Positions 1-8,122 of a stretch of 64,000 nucleotides of DNA are shown in pieces; position 1 is the first letter of the stretch; each line of letters starts with the position of its first letter. The notes beneath the pieces are model-generated. The model was not told the origin of the DNA. It did no database searches and worked only from the letters and a program-made list of their open reading frames with translations. The translations under genes were made by a program, and so were the position numbers. Location: NCBI GenBank assembly GCA_965207985.1, contig CBDBND010000018.1:1-64000 (forward strand). Reading direction: 5' to 3'. The stretch comes from CBDBND01 sp965207985. Lineage in GTDB: Bacteria; Pseudomonadota; Alphaproteobacteria; Rhodospirillales; Rhodospirillaceae.

Positions 1-54
1 CAGCACCGCAAAACCGCCGCCTAAACTGAAAACCAAGATGGGCCAAACCCTCTC

Positions 55-264
55 TTAGTTTATCAACCCCCGCTGTCCCAAATACTCTGACGACGGACAG
101 CGGTTCCACCAATACCGCACCGTTTCGTAAGAGACGTCGATCCCTCGTTCGTAAAGTAAATCCTCGGCCTGTATTAGGGACAGTGGAAATCTCGCATACA
201 GCATCACAACGCTGCAGATAACCCCGGGCAAGCTATTGAAATAACGAAAAGGATTTTGTATCAA
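55..264 (-). pseudogene. IS6-type transposase, N-terminal fragment
   Basis: A 69-residue frame matches the start of IS6-family transposases as I remember them: a helix-turn-helix region reading RFPLSLIQAEDLLYERGIDV, then SYETVRYWWNR. In the family the next residues are normally FGP and the DDE catalytic domain follows. Here the frame instead runs into CPSSEYLGQRG and a stop, so the whole catalytic part is absent. It is a dead remnant. I could not identify terminal repeats. Confidence is moderate because only about 50 residues are diagnostic. Confidence 0.6.
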
Positions 265-292
265 CGGAGGCTAAGAGACCGCACTACTTGAC

Positions 293-1036
293 TCAAGGCA
301 ATTTACTCTGACACTGCCCTCCGGTCCATTGGCCCCGGTGTTCAAGCAACGCTTTGAGACGTTGGGTTTCATCGGACATCAAACCGTTGACCCCCATGTC
401 AAGAAGCCAGACCATCTCATCAAGGTCGTTCACAGTCCACACATGGACCGGCCAACCGAGTGTGTCGCAGTAATCGAGAAAGCGCTGATCTATCAGTTGG
501 ACTCCATATTGCCGGACAGGGATCTGGACGCACCGGGCACGGCGTGATGGTTTGACAGGGATCCCCCAGCTCGCAATGCGAAGCCGCATGACATCCATCG
601 GTCCGCAGGAGGTGCAGATGCGGTCGTTGAACCGGAGCGCTAACCGGTCCAACCGTGTGTCAGAGAATGACCCGATGCAGACCCGATCAAGAGCGTTGAT
701 TGAGACTAAGGTATCGGCAAGAGCGTCTCCGTCGAGTGTAACCGCTGCGAGAAGCCCAGTCCCGCCTTCGTCACCCCAGTACTCGTCGATAAGATAGTCG
801 ATGACGGCAAAAACCGATGCCCCGAGCACCACCGCAACTATCGTCTCGACCAGGGACGTGGCAGCCCGTGCGGGAACGATAAGTTCGAAAACCGCGGCCA
901 GCATAAGTGCGCCGCCACCTGCGGCTAGAACAAACCCTTCCGTGCGATCACCAAGTCGCCCGAAGAGTCCCCAAAGTGCCCCAATGATCAGTGCCGAGGA
1001 AACGGCGGCGGCAACAACAAATAAAGTCACGGGCAC
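293..1036 (-). pseudogene. Chimeric ORF: ZIP-type metal transporter N-half fused to GDPD C-half
   Basis: The first ~103 residues are a hydrophobic ZIP-permease-like segment with several membrane helices (GALWGLFGRLGDRTEGF; GASVFAVIDYLIDEYWG; GLLAAVTLDG). From residue 104 the sequence changes to the C-terminal half of a glycerophosphodiester phosphodiesterase (DRVCIGSFSD; PVHVWTVNDLDEMVWLLDMG; VNGLMSDETQRLKALL). In ZIP proteins TLDG is normally followed by VPEN, part of the metal site. That is missing, as is the N-terminal catalytic part of GDPD (the HRG, E.D and HD residues). The join is in frame near position 727. The simplest reading is a deletion between two neighbouring genes. It is probably non-functional, although the reading frame is open throughout. 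Confidence 0.7.
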
Positions 1037-1345
1037 GACCCCGTTTAGGCAATGGCTAACTCTCTAATTCGGCAACGAATGTACCTGCCAAGAGCCGTGC
1101 GGTCGACAAGAAGCGCCGTTTGGTGGTCTTTAAGTGACGAAAGGCACGCTCACAAGCACCATATATAAGATGGTTGCCGCAAGGCTTCGTGCAAGTCCTT
1201 GTGCGTCGGACATTTCCGTCTACATTGTATCCAGGCGACAGCAGTTGTTGACCAATTGCATCTTCGGCCTGACGGAACTCAAGGACACACCGAATTTGCC
1301 ATCTAGAAATGCTACTTTCGCTTAGAAAAAGGAGTGACAGGAATT
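1037..1345. other. Non-coding stretch upstream of the zeta-gene fragment
   Basis: No supportable gene. A short plus-strand frame at 1134-1325 has no family features. A purine-rich AAGGAG at about 1328-1333 is the likely ribosome binding site for the ATG at 1346. I see no convincing promoter pair. Confidence 0.5.
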
Positions 1346-1420
1346 ATGCCGACGGACGCGTTTAAGGACCGGGAAACAGGGTTCGAGAGGAAGTTTCAGA
1401 TGGATCAAGAGCTGGAATTC
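1346..1420 (+). pseudogene. ATPase inhibitor zeta subunit (DUF1476) gene, 5' fragment cut by IS3
   Basis: ATG at 1346, preceded by AAGGAG, opens a frame whose residues AFKDRETGFERKFQMDQELEF match the start of the DUF1476 / ATPase zeta-inhibitor family, where FDDREKGFEAKFAHDQEL is typical. The family is about 105 residues long and, in alphaproteobacteria, inhibits the F1 ATPase. Here the frame survives for only 25 codons and then reads TGA from the left tip of the IS3 element at 1421. The expected continuation (KAQARRNKLLGLWAAE-like) is not found after the right end of the element, so the rest of the gene is gone rather than merely displaced. Confidence 0.65.
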
Positions 1421-1500
1421 TGAGCTACTCCCCGGAAATCGGACACTGACGTAAGCTACGATTTGTTGTCTGCTGGTCTTCGTAGAGAAGGAGATCAGAG

Positions 1501-1794
1501 ATGTCGAAACGCAAGCAACACTGGCCGGCATTCAAGGCGAAAGTGGCCCTCGAAGCCTTGAAGGGCGAAGAGACCGTATCCGAGCTGTCCAGCCGGTTCG
1601 GGGTTCACCCGACGATGATTCATCAATGGAAGCGTGCGCTGCTTGATGGTGCTCCTGGCCTGTTCGCCCGTGGTGGCCGCCGGCAACCGGAGATCGACGA
1701 AGCGCAGGTGAAGGAACTGCATGCCAAGATTGGGGAGTTGGCTGTGGCCAACGATTTTTTGTCCAGACAGCTCAAGCCCTGGGGCGTGAAGTGA
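1501..1794 (+). CDS. IS3-family transposase OrfA
   Basis: A 97-residue protein with the IS3 OrfA helix-turn-helix (FKAKVALEALKGEETVSEL, then SSRFGVHPTMIHQWKRALL) and a C-terminal coiled region ending NDFLSRQLKPWGVK. It binds the element ends and supplies DNA binding to the OrfA-OrfB transposase. The ribosome binding site GAAGGAGA lies at about 1488-1495. Its TGA stop overlaps the GTG start of orfB in the sequence GTGA, so orfB may be expressed by translational coupling, besides or instead of frameshifting. Confidence 0.9.
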   Translation: MSKRKQHWPAFKAKVALEALKGEETVSELSSRFGVHPTMIHQWKRALLDGAPGLFARGGRRQPEIDEAQVKELHAKIGELAVANDFLSRQLKPWGVK

Positions 1795-2654
1795 GACGCG
1801 GCATGATCGAGCCGGGTCATCCCGGATTATCGGTCAGCAGGCAGTGTGCGCTGCTGTCGATCTCCCGGTCGTCGTTCTATTACACGCCCAAGGGTGAGAG
1901 CGAGATGAACCTCGCGCTGATGCGCGAGATCGATGAACAGTTCCTGGACACGCCGTTCTTTGGCGTCCGGCAGATGACGTGGCATTTGAAGAACGAAGGC
2001 CATTGCGTCAATGAGAAGCGGTTGCGCCGCCTGATGCGGCTCATGGGCCTGATGCCGATCTACCAGAAGCCCAGCACCTCAAAGCCAGCGAAGGGGCACA
2101 AGACCTGGCCGTATCTACTCCGGGGGCTGAGTGTGAACAGACCGAACCAGGTCTGGGCAACGGATATCACCTACCTGCCGATGCGCCGGGGGTTCCTGTA
2201 CCTGGTTGCCATCATGGATTGGTTTACCCGCACGGTGCTGGCTTGGCGCATCTCGAACACGCTGGAGGCTGACTTCTGCGTCGAGGCGTTAAACGAGGCG
2301 ACCCACACGTTCGGTGCGCCAGAGATCATGAACACCGACCAGGGCTCGCAGTTCACCTCGTTTGCTTGGACCGACCGGCTTCGGCGGACGGGCGTGCGCA
2401 TCTCGATGGACGGCAAGGGGCGGTTCCTCGACAACATCTTCGTCGAGCGGCTTTGGCGCACGCTCAAATACGAGTGCGTCTATCTGCACGCCTGGGAAAA
2501 CGGCTCACAGGCCAGGGCGGGTATCCGCAAATGGATCACGTTCTACAATGAGAGGCGTCCTCATTCCGCCCTTGGCGGCAGGCCGCCCGCCGTGGTCTAT
2601 TGGACGGCAATCGAGCAAAACCAAACCGATCAGCAGGCCCAGAAAGTAGCTTAA
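1791..2654 (+). CDS. IS3-family transposase OrfB (DDE integrase domain)
   Basis: A 287-residue protein starting at GTG inside the orfA stop. It has the OrfB N-terminal region (SVSRQCALLSISRSSFYY), an HTH_21-like stretch (FFGVRQMTWHLKNEGHCVN) and an rve integrase core. Catalytic residues are visible as D in VWATDITYLP, D in MNTDQGSQF and E in IFVERLWRTLK, ending with FYNERRPHSALGG. Length and motif order fit the family, with no stop or frameshift, so the element may be active. Confidence 0.92.
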   Translation: MRRGMIEPGHPGLSVSRQCALLSISRSSFYYTPKGESEMNLALMREIDEQFLDTPFFGVRQMTWHLKNEGHCVNEKRLRRLMRLMGLMPIYQKPSTSKPAKGHKTWPYLLRGLSVNRPNQVWATDITYLPMRRGFLYLVAIMDWFTRTVLAWRISNTLEADFCVEALNEATHTFGAPEIMNTDQGSQFTSFAWTDRLRRTGVRISMDGKGRFLDNIFVERLWRTLKYECVYLHAWENGSQARAGIRKWITFYNERRPHSALGGRPPAVVYWTAIEQNQTDQQAQKVA

Positions 2655-2694
2655 ATCAAACCAGAACCTGTCCAACAATCAGGGAGTAGCTCAT

Positions 2695-3003
2695 TCCGTA
2701 CTGTTCCGGGTGCTATTGGAGTTGTCCGTCAAGAACTATGTGGAACGAAGCGATGTGCAGGTTCATGCAAATGACAAGCTCGCCGGCCAAATACTGAAAG
2801 TTGGGAAAAATCTACATGAAAAGGGAAGAATCAATAACAAACAGTTTAGCGCAATCAAGAAATTCAATAGTCTCGATCAAGTTATTTCGGCTGATACATT
2901 GAACCGATATGTCCATTCCGCAAGTTTTGCCCCTTCGCCACAGCATCTAACTTCTGTGTGGGATAGTCTTGCCGACTTTATTGTGCAGTGTTTGGAAGCC
3001 TAG
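2695..3003 (+). pseudogene. C-terminal fragment of an unrecognised gene beside the IS3 right end
   Basis: Immediately after the IS3 right end a frame reads SVLFRVLLELSVKNYVER and continues to LNRYVHSASFAPSPQHL, then SVWDSLADFIVQCLEA and a stop. The 'RxLLELS ... LNxYVH' pattern looks like the conserved C-terminal domain of larger multi-domain proteins I have seen in defence-type loci, but I cannot name the family. There is no start codon of its own; the GTG at 2710 is internal to the homologous stretch. The 5' part of the gene is missing. Composition is AT-richer than the element beside it. Confidence 0.45.
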
Positions 3004-3048
3004 CTTCCACAATTTGGCCTTTGAACTCAAAAGAATTATAACCCCAAA

Positions 3049-4194
3049 ATGACAATCAAAGATGAGGAAGTCTTACTTCTAGACACAATAACGAAATTCT
3101 GCCATCAGCACCTTCCACCAGAGGAAGTACAACGGCGTGATGAAAATCATACGCCGCCTTACGATCTGGTGCCGAAAATGGCAGAACTTGGCTTAACGCG
3201 AATCCCGTTTCCAGAAGAGGTTGGGGGATTTGCCCTCGGTTGGTCTACATTTGCCCGTGTTCAAGAGTTGATTGGTTATCATGCATTTTCCGCTGCATCC
3301 ATCTTGGATCGAATTGTCACTTTTGGTGGGATGTCCATACTTCGTTTTGGTACGGATCAACAAAAATCGACTCTCCTTCCCGCCATTCTCAATGGAGAGA
3401 TAATTATAGCATTGGCATTGACTGAACCAGGAGCAGGGTCTGATGCTCGCGCAGTCCAGACCCGGGCTGAGAAAACTTCAGATGGATGGAAGATTCATGG
3501 CCGCAAAACGTGGATTAGCGATGCAGGTGAAGCCAAATATCTGTTGACTCTGTGCCGTACCATACAGAAGGGACAAAGTAAGCCTTCTTATACGGCATTT
3601 CTCGTCCCCACTTCCGCTAGTGGCATTCACATGACGGAACTTCCAAAAGTGGGAAACAATTGCACTCCATCTTGGGATATCGGTTTCGATGAGGTTCTCA
3701 TAAGTGATGATTCGATGCTCGGAGTGGCTGGAAAAGGTCTTAAATCGGTCTTGGCTTCTCTAACGTATTCACGTGCAGCTTTGTCCGCCGCCGCAGTCGG
3801 CTGCGGTCAGGCAGCTGTGGACCTTGCAATTAAACACGCCAAAGAGCGTATTCAGTTCGGTCGACCCATAACTGAGTTTCAAGTGATCAAACACCGGCTG
3901 GTCGATATGCAATTGGAGATTAGAAAAGCAAAACTTTTTGTCTATGAACTTGCTAGCCAGTTGGACGAAGGCCAATCGTCTGGCGATCTTCCGGCTGCAG
4001 CAAAAATTGCTGCCACAGAAGCACTTCAATTTGTGACCAATCACGGAATGCAAATCCTGGCAAGTGCGGGCTATGCGATGGAAAGCCCCATGCAGCGCTA
4101 TTGGCGGGACGCGCGTCTCTACTCATTTGGCGAAGGAACAAATGAAATTCAGAAAGAAATAATCGCTAAGCACATGGGTCTTGAATCACAATAA
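3049..4194 (+). CDS. Acyl-CoA dehydrogenase
   Basis: A 381-residue FAD enzyme that would introduce an alpha-beta double bond into an acyl-CoA, passing electrons to an electron-transfer flavoprotein. The three-part fold is clear: N-terminal helical domain; middle beta domain with the FAD/substrate signature LALTEPGAGSDA and GRKTWISDAGEA; C-terminal helical domain with RIQFGRPITEFQVIKHRLVD. The catalytic glutamate is in SFGEGTNEIQ near residue 365. Length is normal. The gene is clearly AT-richer than most of the window and sits alone between a broken gene and a decayed gene, suggesting acquisition from another source. The substrate cannot be told. Confidence 0.9.
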   Translation: MTIKDEEVLLLDTITKFCHQHLPPEEVQRRDENHTPPYDLVPKMAELGLTRIPFPEEVGGFALGWSTFARVQELIGYHAFSAASILDRIVTFGGMSILRFGTDQQKSTLLPAILNGEIIIALALTEPGAGSDARAVQTRAEKTSDGWKIHGRKTWISDAGEAKYLLTLCRTIQKGQSKPSYTAFLVPTSASGIHMTELPKVGNNCTPSWDIGFDEVLISDDSMLGVAGKGLKSVLASLTYSRAALSAAAVGCGQAAVDLAIKHAKERIQFGRPITEFQVIKHRLVDMQLEIRKAKLFVYELASQLDEGQSSGDLPAAAKIAATEALQFVTNHGMQILASAGYAMESPMQRYWRDARLYSFGEGTNEIQKEIIAKHMGLESQ

Positions 4195-4390
4195 TTGTAC
4201 AGCGTCGTTATTGATCTAGGCTCAATTTCTGATTCTCGATACCATTCAAACCTGTCCCTTTCGACAACCTTATCCGCGGACCTTCATGATGCAATAGTCC
4301 AGGTGTGGATGGTATTTTCAGAGAGCACAGCCGATTCAGCGCTATTGTCGCCTTTGAAGCGTGTCACTATCTGGATCCGAATATTTTAAC

Positions 4391-5240
4391 GAAAAACATC
4401 CACCAGAAAGAGTGAATCTGCAGTTTCTAATTGGTCTTAGAAACAAGATCGAGCATCGAAGTATTCCAGAGCTTGACATGATAGTTTATGGAGAATGCCA
4501 ATCGGCTTATTTAACCTAGAGGACTATCTTATACGTGAATTTGGTAAAGAATACGGCCTTCAAGAATCTCTCGCATTATCGATTCAATTTTCTCGGACGA
4601 AGTCACCTAAACAGAAAAAAGCGATCAAAGCACTAGCTGGAAGCGCCAAGACCGTTATAGACTACATTAGAAACTTTAGAGGGGGACTTAACGACCAAGT
4701 TCTGAATGATATCGGTTATGCCTATCAAGTTTACTTGGTACCAAAGCTGGTCAATCAGAAAAAATCTGCAGATGCTTCAATTGAGTTCATTCATTTCGAT
4801 GCGGCAGACGCAATCGAGAAAGAGAAGCTGGATAAATTAAATGTACTTATCAAAGAGAAGCACGTACCTGTGGTAAATCTGATCGACAAAGCAGCCGGAC
4901 AAGTTGGCGAAGGCAGTTTCATCTGCCCATTCCTTTTGTATTTGAAATACATCATCATACGATGGCTTGGAAGCATTTCGGAGTTCGGCCACCGGGAAAT
5001 AGCAAGAGTCCCCAAAACACCAAACAAGAATTTTGTTTATATGATAAAGCGCACAAAGATTATGTGTATACCAATGCTTGGGTTAACAAGTTGATTTCTG
5101 AACTATCTGATCCAATAAAATTTAAGCAGATTACCCAGAAAAACCCAATAGAGAAAAAAGCCGAAACCAGAAATAGCACTTCTAGTTCTTTCAGCACACT
5201 ACGCTTTCTACATTGTAGACCTATCAGGCCAAAGTATTGA
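4391..5240 (+). pseudogene. DUF3644-like gene, frameshifted at least twice
   Basis: Three frames carry successive parts of one protein. From 4391 one frame reads LIGLRNKIEHRSIPELD and GECQ. From about 4500 the next frame reads LFNLEDYLIREFG, ESLALSIQFS, then YQVYLVPKLVNQKKSADASI, EFIHFDA, LIKEKHVPVVNL. From 4962 a third frame reads KHFGVRPPGNSKSPQNTKQE, CLYDKAHKDYVYTNAWVNKL. This order matches my memory of the DUF3644 family (HEPN-like, function not established). The second frame stops at 5094, but a further open stretch in that same frame (about 5155-5318, SAHYAFYIVDLSGQSIDDLL) reaches the IS256 element, so a following gene is also truncated. Confidence 0.5.
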
Positions 5241-5550
5241 TGACCTTCTCCCCATAATCAGAGCCATTTTGAATTGGAATCTTCTTTATATTGGGCTCAC
5301 GAAGGAGGAGAAGACAGATAACCTAGAAAGTTTTTCGCACATTTATTGGGTTGGTGGCTCCGGGTCTGGTTAGGTTGGTTTTGTTCAATCAGCCTCTCCA
5401 GAAGGAAGGAGCCACCATGGAAAAGGATAACACGAAGGCATTGTCGCACGTCATACGGATTGATGACGAACGTATACAGGATCACCTGGGCAAGGTAGTG
5501 CGGGGCAGTGTTGAGGAGACCCTGAACGCGCTATTGGACGCCGAAGCGGA

Positions 5551-5571
5551 CCGGCTCTGCAATGCTGAGCG
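5551..5571. repeat. Direct repeat, left copy, flanking the nested IS256
   Basis: 21 bases here are identical to 6921-6941 on the other side of the nested element. They lie inside the host transposase gene (residues RLCNAER). One copy belongs to the host gene and the other arose with the insertion. The length is unusual for IS256, where 8-9 bp is expected. Confidence 0.9.
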
Positions 5572-6920
5572 GTAGCGTCAAGAATCTTGCGCACTTATGA
5601 TCTGGCGGTGCTCACGCGGTAGTCGGTTGTTGCTCAAGTTGTTGTTGGTTTAGCGTGTCCATATTCAGGTATCGGCGTGTTCCCCATTTCGTACCTGCAA
5701 TGTGCCGTAATCTGGCCGCGCACAGCATCACGGCCGACTGACCATCCGGAAAGGCGCCGACCACACGGGTTCTTCGCCGAATCTCCCGGATGATGCGTTC
5801 CATCGGGTTGTTGGTCCGGATACGTACCCAGTGGTTATCCGGGAAACGATAGAACGTCAGCGTTTCCTCAATCGCTTCCTCGACCAGGTCGGCCGCCTTG
5901 GAAAGACGCATCTGCTTGAGCTGGTCGACGATATTAGCGGCCTTGGCGCGTGCTGAGTCCAGACTCTCCTGGGCGTGGATGGCCTTGAGCATCCGGGCCA
6001 CTTCCTTCACCTTGACGTTTGGCACATGGCTGAAGACGTTGCGATAGAAGTGCACCATGCAGCGCTGCCAGTCGGTCTCGGGGTAGTAGTCGTGGACGGA
6101 TTCCTTCAGTCCAAGGCAGGCGTCGGAGATCACCAGCTGCACGCCGTTGAGGCCACGCTCCTTGAGGTGCCGCAGGAAGCCGCTCCAGCCGCTCTTGTCC
6201 TCTTTGTGGCCCTCGGCTACCCCGAGGATACGACGGTAGCCATCAACGCCAACACCGATAGCGACGAGCACTGAGACATTGCGTACTTCGCCGGCCCAGC
6301 TGCGCTTGAGGACAACACCGTCGAGGTAGACGTACGGGTACTCACCCTCGATCGGCCGGTTGCGCCACGCCTCGATGTGCTTGTACACCTTCTGGTTGAG
6401 CTTCGAGACCGTTCCAGACGATACCCGGGTACCCCATAGGGCTTCAGTGATGTCCTCGACCCGGCGCACGGATACACCGGCCAGGTACATCTCGATCAGC
6501 GACTCCTCGATCGAGCTTTCACGCCGCCGATAGCGCTCGACAATCGCCGTCTCGAACGCCTGCTTGCGCAGCTTCGGCATCTTCAGCGTCACCTCACCGG
6601 CCTTGGTGTGAAGCTTGCGGTCGTAGCTGCCGGCCCGGTAGTCAGTACGCTCCGGACTACGCTCGTAGCGCTGCGCCCCGCACAGCGCGTCCGCTTCGGC
6701 ATCCAGTAGGCCGTTGAGCGTCTCCTCAACCGTACCCCGGACCAGCTCGCCCAGGTGGTCGTTGATCCGCTTCTCGTCAATCTGAACGACGTTGCCCAAG
6801 GGCTTCTTGCTATACTCTGTCATGGTGGTGGTCTCCTCTGTGGTTCGTTAGATCTCGACAATCCAACTTCACCACATGAGCCACCGCCTCCTCAAAATGT
6901 GCGCAAGAAAAGATACGTTA
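5572..6920 (-). mobile_element. IS256-family element, complete, nested in another IS256 copy
   Basis: About 1,349 bp. Imperfect inverted repeats are seen at the ends: TAGCGTCAAGAATCTTGCGC from 5573 and, read inward from 6920, TAACGTATCTTTTCTTGCGC. The orientation is opposite to the host copy. It is bounded by a 21-bp direct repeat (5551-5571 and 6921-6941), longer than the 8-9 bp usual for the family. The single gene fills the element. Confidence 0.8.
5612..6823 (-). CDS. IS256-family transposase (MULE superfamily)
   Basis: A complete 403-residue transposase. Visible parts are the N-terminal VQIDEKRINDHLGELVRGTV, the DNA-binding region LAGVSVRRVEDITEALWGTR, and the DDE core with D in YVYLDGVVLKRSWAG, D in VISDACLGLKE and the C-terminal RTNNPMERIIREIRRRTRVV holding the last acidic residue. 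Length is normal for IS256 (about 400). The start is ATG at 6823. No lesion is visible, so the gene may be functional. It is about two-thirds identical by eye to the interrupted host copy. Confidence 0.95.
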   Translation of the reverse strand: MTEYSKKPLGNVVQIDEKRINDHLGELVRGTVEETLNGLLDAEADALCGAQRYERSPERTDYRAGSYDRKLHTKAGEVTLKMPKLRKQAFETAIVERYRRRESSIEESLIEMYLAGVSVRRVEDITEALWGTRVSSGTVSKLNQKVYKHIEAWRNRPIEGEYPYVYLDGVVLKRSWAGEVRNVSVLVAIGVGVDGYRRILGVAEGHKEDKSGWSGFLRHLKERGLNGVQLVISDACLGLKESVHDYYPETDWQRCMVHFYRNVFSHVPNVKVKEVARMLKAIHAQESLDSARAKAANIVDQLKQMRLSKAADLVEEAIEETLTFYRFPDNHWVRIRTNNPMERIIREIRRRTRVVGAFPDGQSAVMLCAARLRHIAGTKWGTRRYLNMDTLNQQQLEQQPTTA

Positions 6921-6941
6921 CCGGCTCTGCAATGCTGAGCG
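6921..6941. repeat. Direct repeat, right copy, flanking the nested IS256
   Basis: Identical to 5551-5571. Removing 5572-6941 restores one continuous transposase reading frame (..CNAER then YERSEARR), which supports a simple insertion with target duplication. Confidence 0.9.
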
Positions 6942-7655
6942 CTACGAACGCAGTGAGGCCCGTCGCGATACGCGGGCCGGCAGTTACGAGAGGAAGCTTC
7001 AGACACGGGCTGGCGAGGTTTCTCTGAAGGTTCCCAAGCTGCGCCGTCAGACCTTTGAGACGGCGATCATCGAGCGTTACCGGCGTCGGGAGGCATCGGT
7101 CGAAGAGGCCTTGATGGAGATGTATCTGGCCGGTGTTTCGGTACGGCGTGTGGAGGACATCACCGAGGCGTTGTGGGGCACGCGGGTTTCGCCAGGAACC
7201 GTCTCGAACCTTAACAAGAAAATCTATGAGCAGATCGACGCTTGGCGCAATAAGCCGATTGCGGGCGATCATCCCTATGTGTATGTGGACGGCATCGTCC
7301 TTAAGCGCAGTTGGGCCGGCGAAGTGCGTAATGTTTCGCTATTGGTGGCGATCGGCGTCAACCAGGAGGGCTTCCGCGAGATCTTGGGCATCGTTGAGGG
7401 TGCCAAGGAGGATAAGGCGGGATGGGGCGCATTCCTTAAGCATCTCAAGGCGCGCGGGCTGTCAGGCGTCCAGTTGGTTATCTCTGACGCCTGTCTGGGT
7501 TTGGTAGAGAGTATAGCGGAGGTCTGCCCCAAGGCCCGCTGGCAACGCTGCGTCGTCCATTTCTACCGCAACATCTTCAGCCATGTTCCTTCGACCAAGG
7601 TGCGCGAGGTGGCCCACATGCTCAAGGCCATCCATGCCCAGGAAGACCGGACGGC

Positions 7656-7790
7656 GGTCCTGCCGGATCGTGGGACTTTCCCGGTCGGTGCAGCAGTACC
7701 GGCCGAGGGAGAAGAACGACACTGTTATCATTGATCGCCTCAAGGTGTTGGCTCAGCGCACATACGCTACGGCTACCCGGATACCTACTT
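7656..7790 (+). pseudogene. IS3-family OrfB fragment
   Basis: Directly after the IS256 similarity ends, one frame reads SCRIVGLSRSVQQYRPRE, KNDTVIIDRLKVLAQR, and a shifted frame continues AHIRYGYPDTYF. This is the typical start of an IS3-type OrfB (CRLVGLSRSxxxYRP ... RLxxLAxRxxRYGYP). It carries one frameshift and then stops resembling the family. It is not a piece of the IS3 copy at 1421-2693, whose OrfB start differs. Confidence 0.5.
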
Positions 7791-7939
7791 CGACTTTCCA
7801 AACTGAATGCCGCCGGCTGCCACCGCAACCGCTCGCCTGTGCTTCCCCCCAAACCTTATCCAGGCTTGGGCGATTTGCTTATTGCGCAGCAAAGTATGAG
7901 GTTTTCGAAAGAGACTGCATCAAGAACGCCGAGGAACCG

Positions 7940-8122
7940 GTTGGTTTGGATGTGGGCGTGACCTCGGGCACGTTTGACGCAGAAACAACGGCAGTTGCAG
8001 AGAAATCTAGAGACACCCACCCGACAGAGTTGGTTGACGGGGAACAACTCGCCAATCCGACCGTTGAGCACGGTCTAATCGTCTTGCCGACTGAGTGGGC
8101 ACGCGGCTGGTTTCTCCGCTGA
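7940..8122 (+). pseudogene. Mrr-like restriction endonuclease, C-terminal fragment
   Basis: The frame reads DVGVTSGTFDAETTAVAEKS and THPTELVDGEQLANPTVEHG, then LIVLPTEWARGWFLR and a stop. The pattern 'TTGxFxxxAxxxA ... ELIDGEQLAxLxxEHGLGV' is what I remember for the end of the Mrr_cat nuclease domain. The catalytic core would lie upstream and is not present, so this is at most a remnant. The identification is from motif memory only. Confidence 0.35.

Larger units (their letters stand above)
1421..2693 (+). mobile_element. IS3-family insertion sequence, complete (1,273 bp)
   Basis: The element is bounded by 12-bp perfect terminal inverted repeats, TGAGCTACTCCC at 1421-1432 and its complement at 2682-2693, with weaker similarity continuing inward. 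The flanking trinucleotide TTC occurs at 1418-1420 and again at 2694-2696, the size expected for an IS3-family target duplication. It carries overlapping orfA and orfB on the plus strand, both apparently intact. The two flanks belong to different broken genes, so the short duplication may be chance or may predate a deletion. Confidence 0.9.
5319..7655 (+). mobile_element. IS256-family element, interrupted and 3'-truncated (outer copy)
   Basis: The left end near 5319 (TAACCTAGAAAGTTTTTCGC followed by ACATTTA) resembles the terminal repeat of the IS256 copy inserted in it (TAACGTATCTTTTCTTGCGC followed by ACATTTT, read inward from 6920). The transposase frame starts at 5417, is split at 5571/6921 by a second IS256 element and stops resembling the family after about 7655, where an unrelated IS3-type fragment begins. 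The right terminal repeat is missing, so this copy cannot move by itself. Confidence 0.75.
5417..7655 (+). pseudogene. IS256-family (MULE-type) transposase, interrupted and truncated
   Basis: The N-terminal part (5417-5571) reads HVIRIDDERIQDHLGKVVRG, SVEETLNALLDAEADRLCNA. The frame resumes at 6922 with AERYERSEARRDTRAGSYER and runs through LAGVSVRRVEDITEALWGT, YVYVDGIVLKRSWAG and LVISDACLGL to HMLKAIHAQEDRTA. Two catalytic aspartates are visible (VDGIVL, ISDAC), but the C-terminal part carrying the last acidic residue (the NNPMERxxREIRRR region of the sister copy) is gone. The sister copy at 5612-6823 shows what a complete protein looks like. Confidence 0.85.

Noticed and set aside
1134..1325. 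63-codon plus-strand frame upstream of the IS3 element
   Set aside because: No ribosome binding site, no recognisable domain, and composition like random sequence.
4195..4389. 64-codon frame directly after the acyl-CoA dehydrogenase
   Set aside because: Starts at TTG abutting the previous stop, no family features; more likely debris of the decayed DUF3644-like gene.
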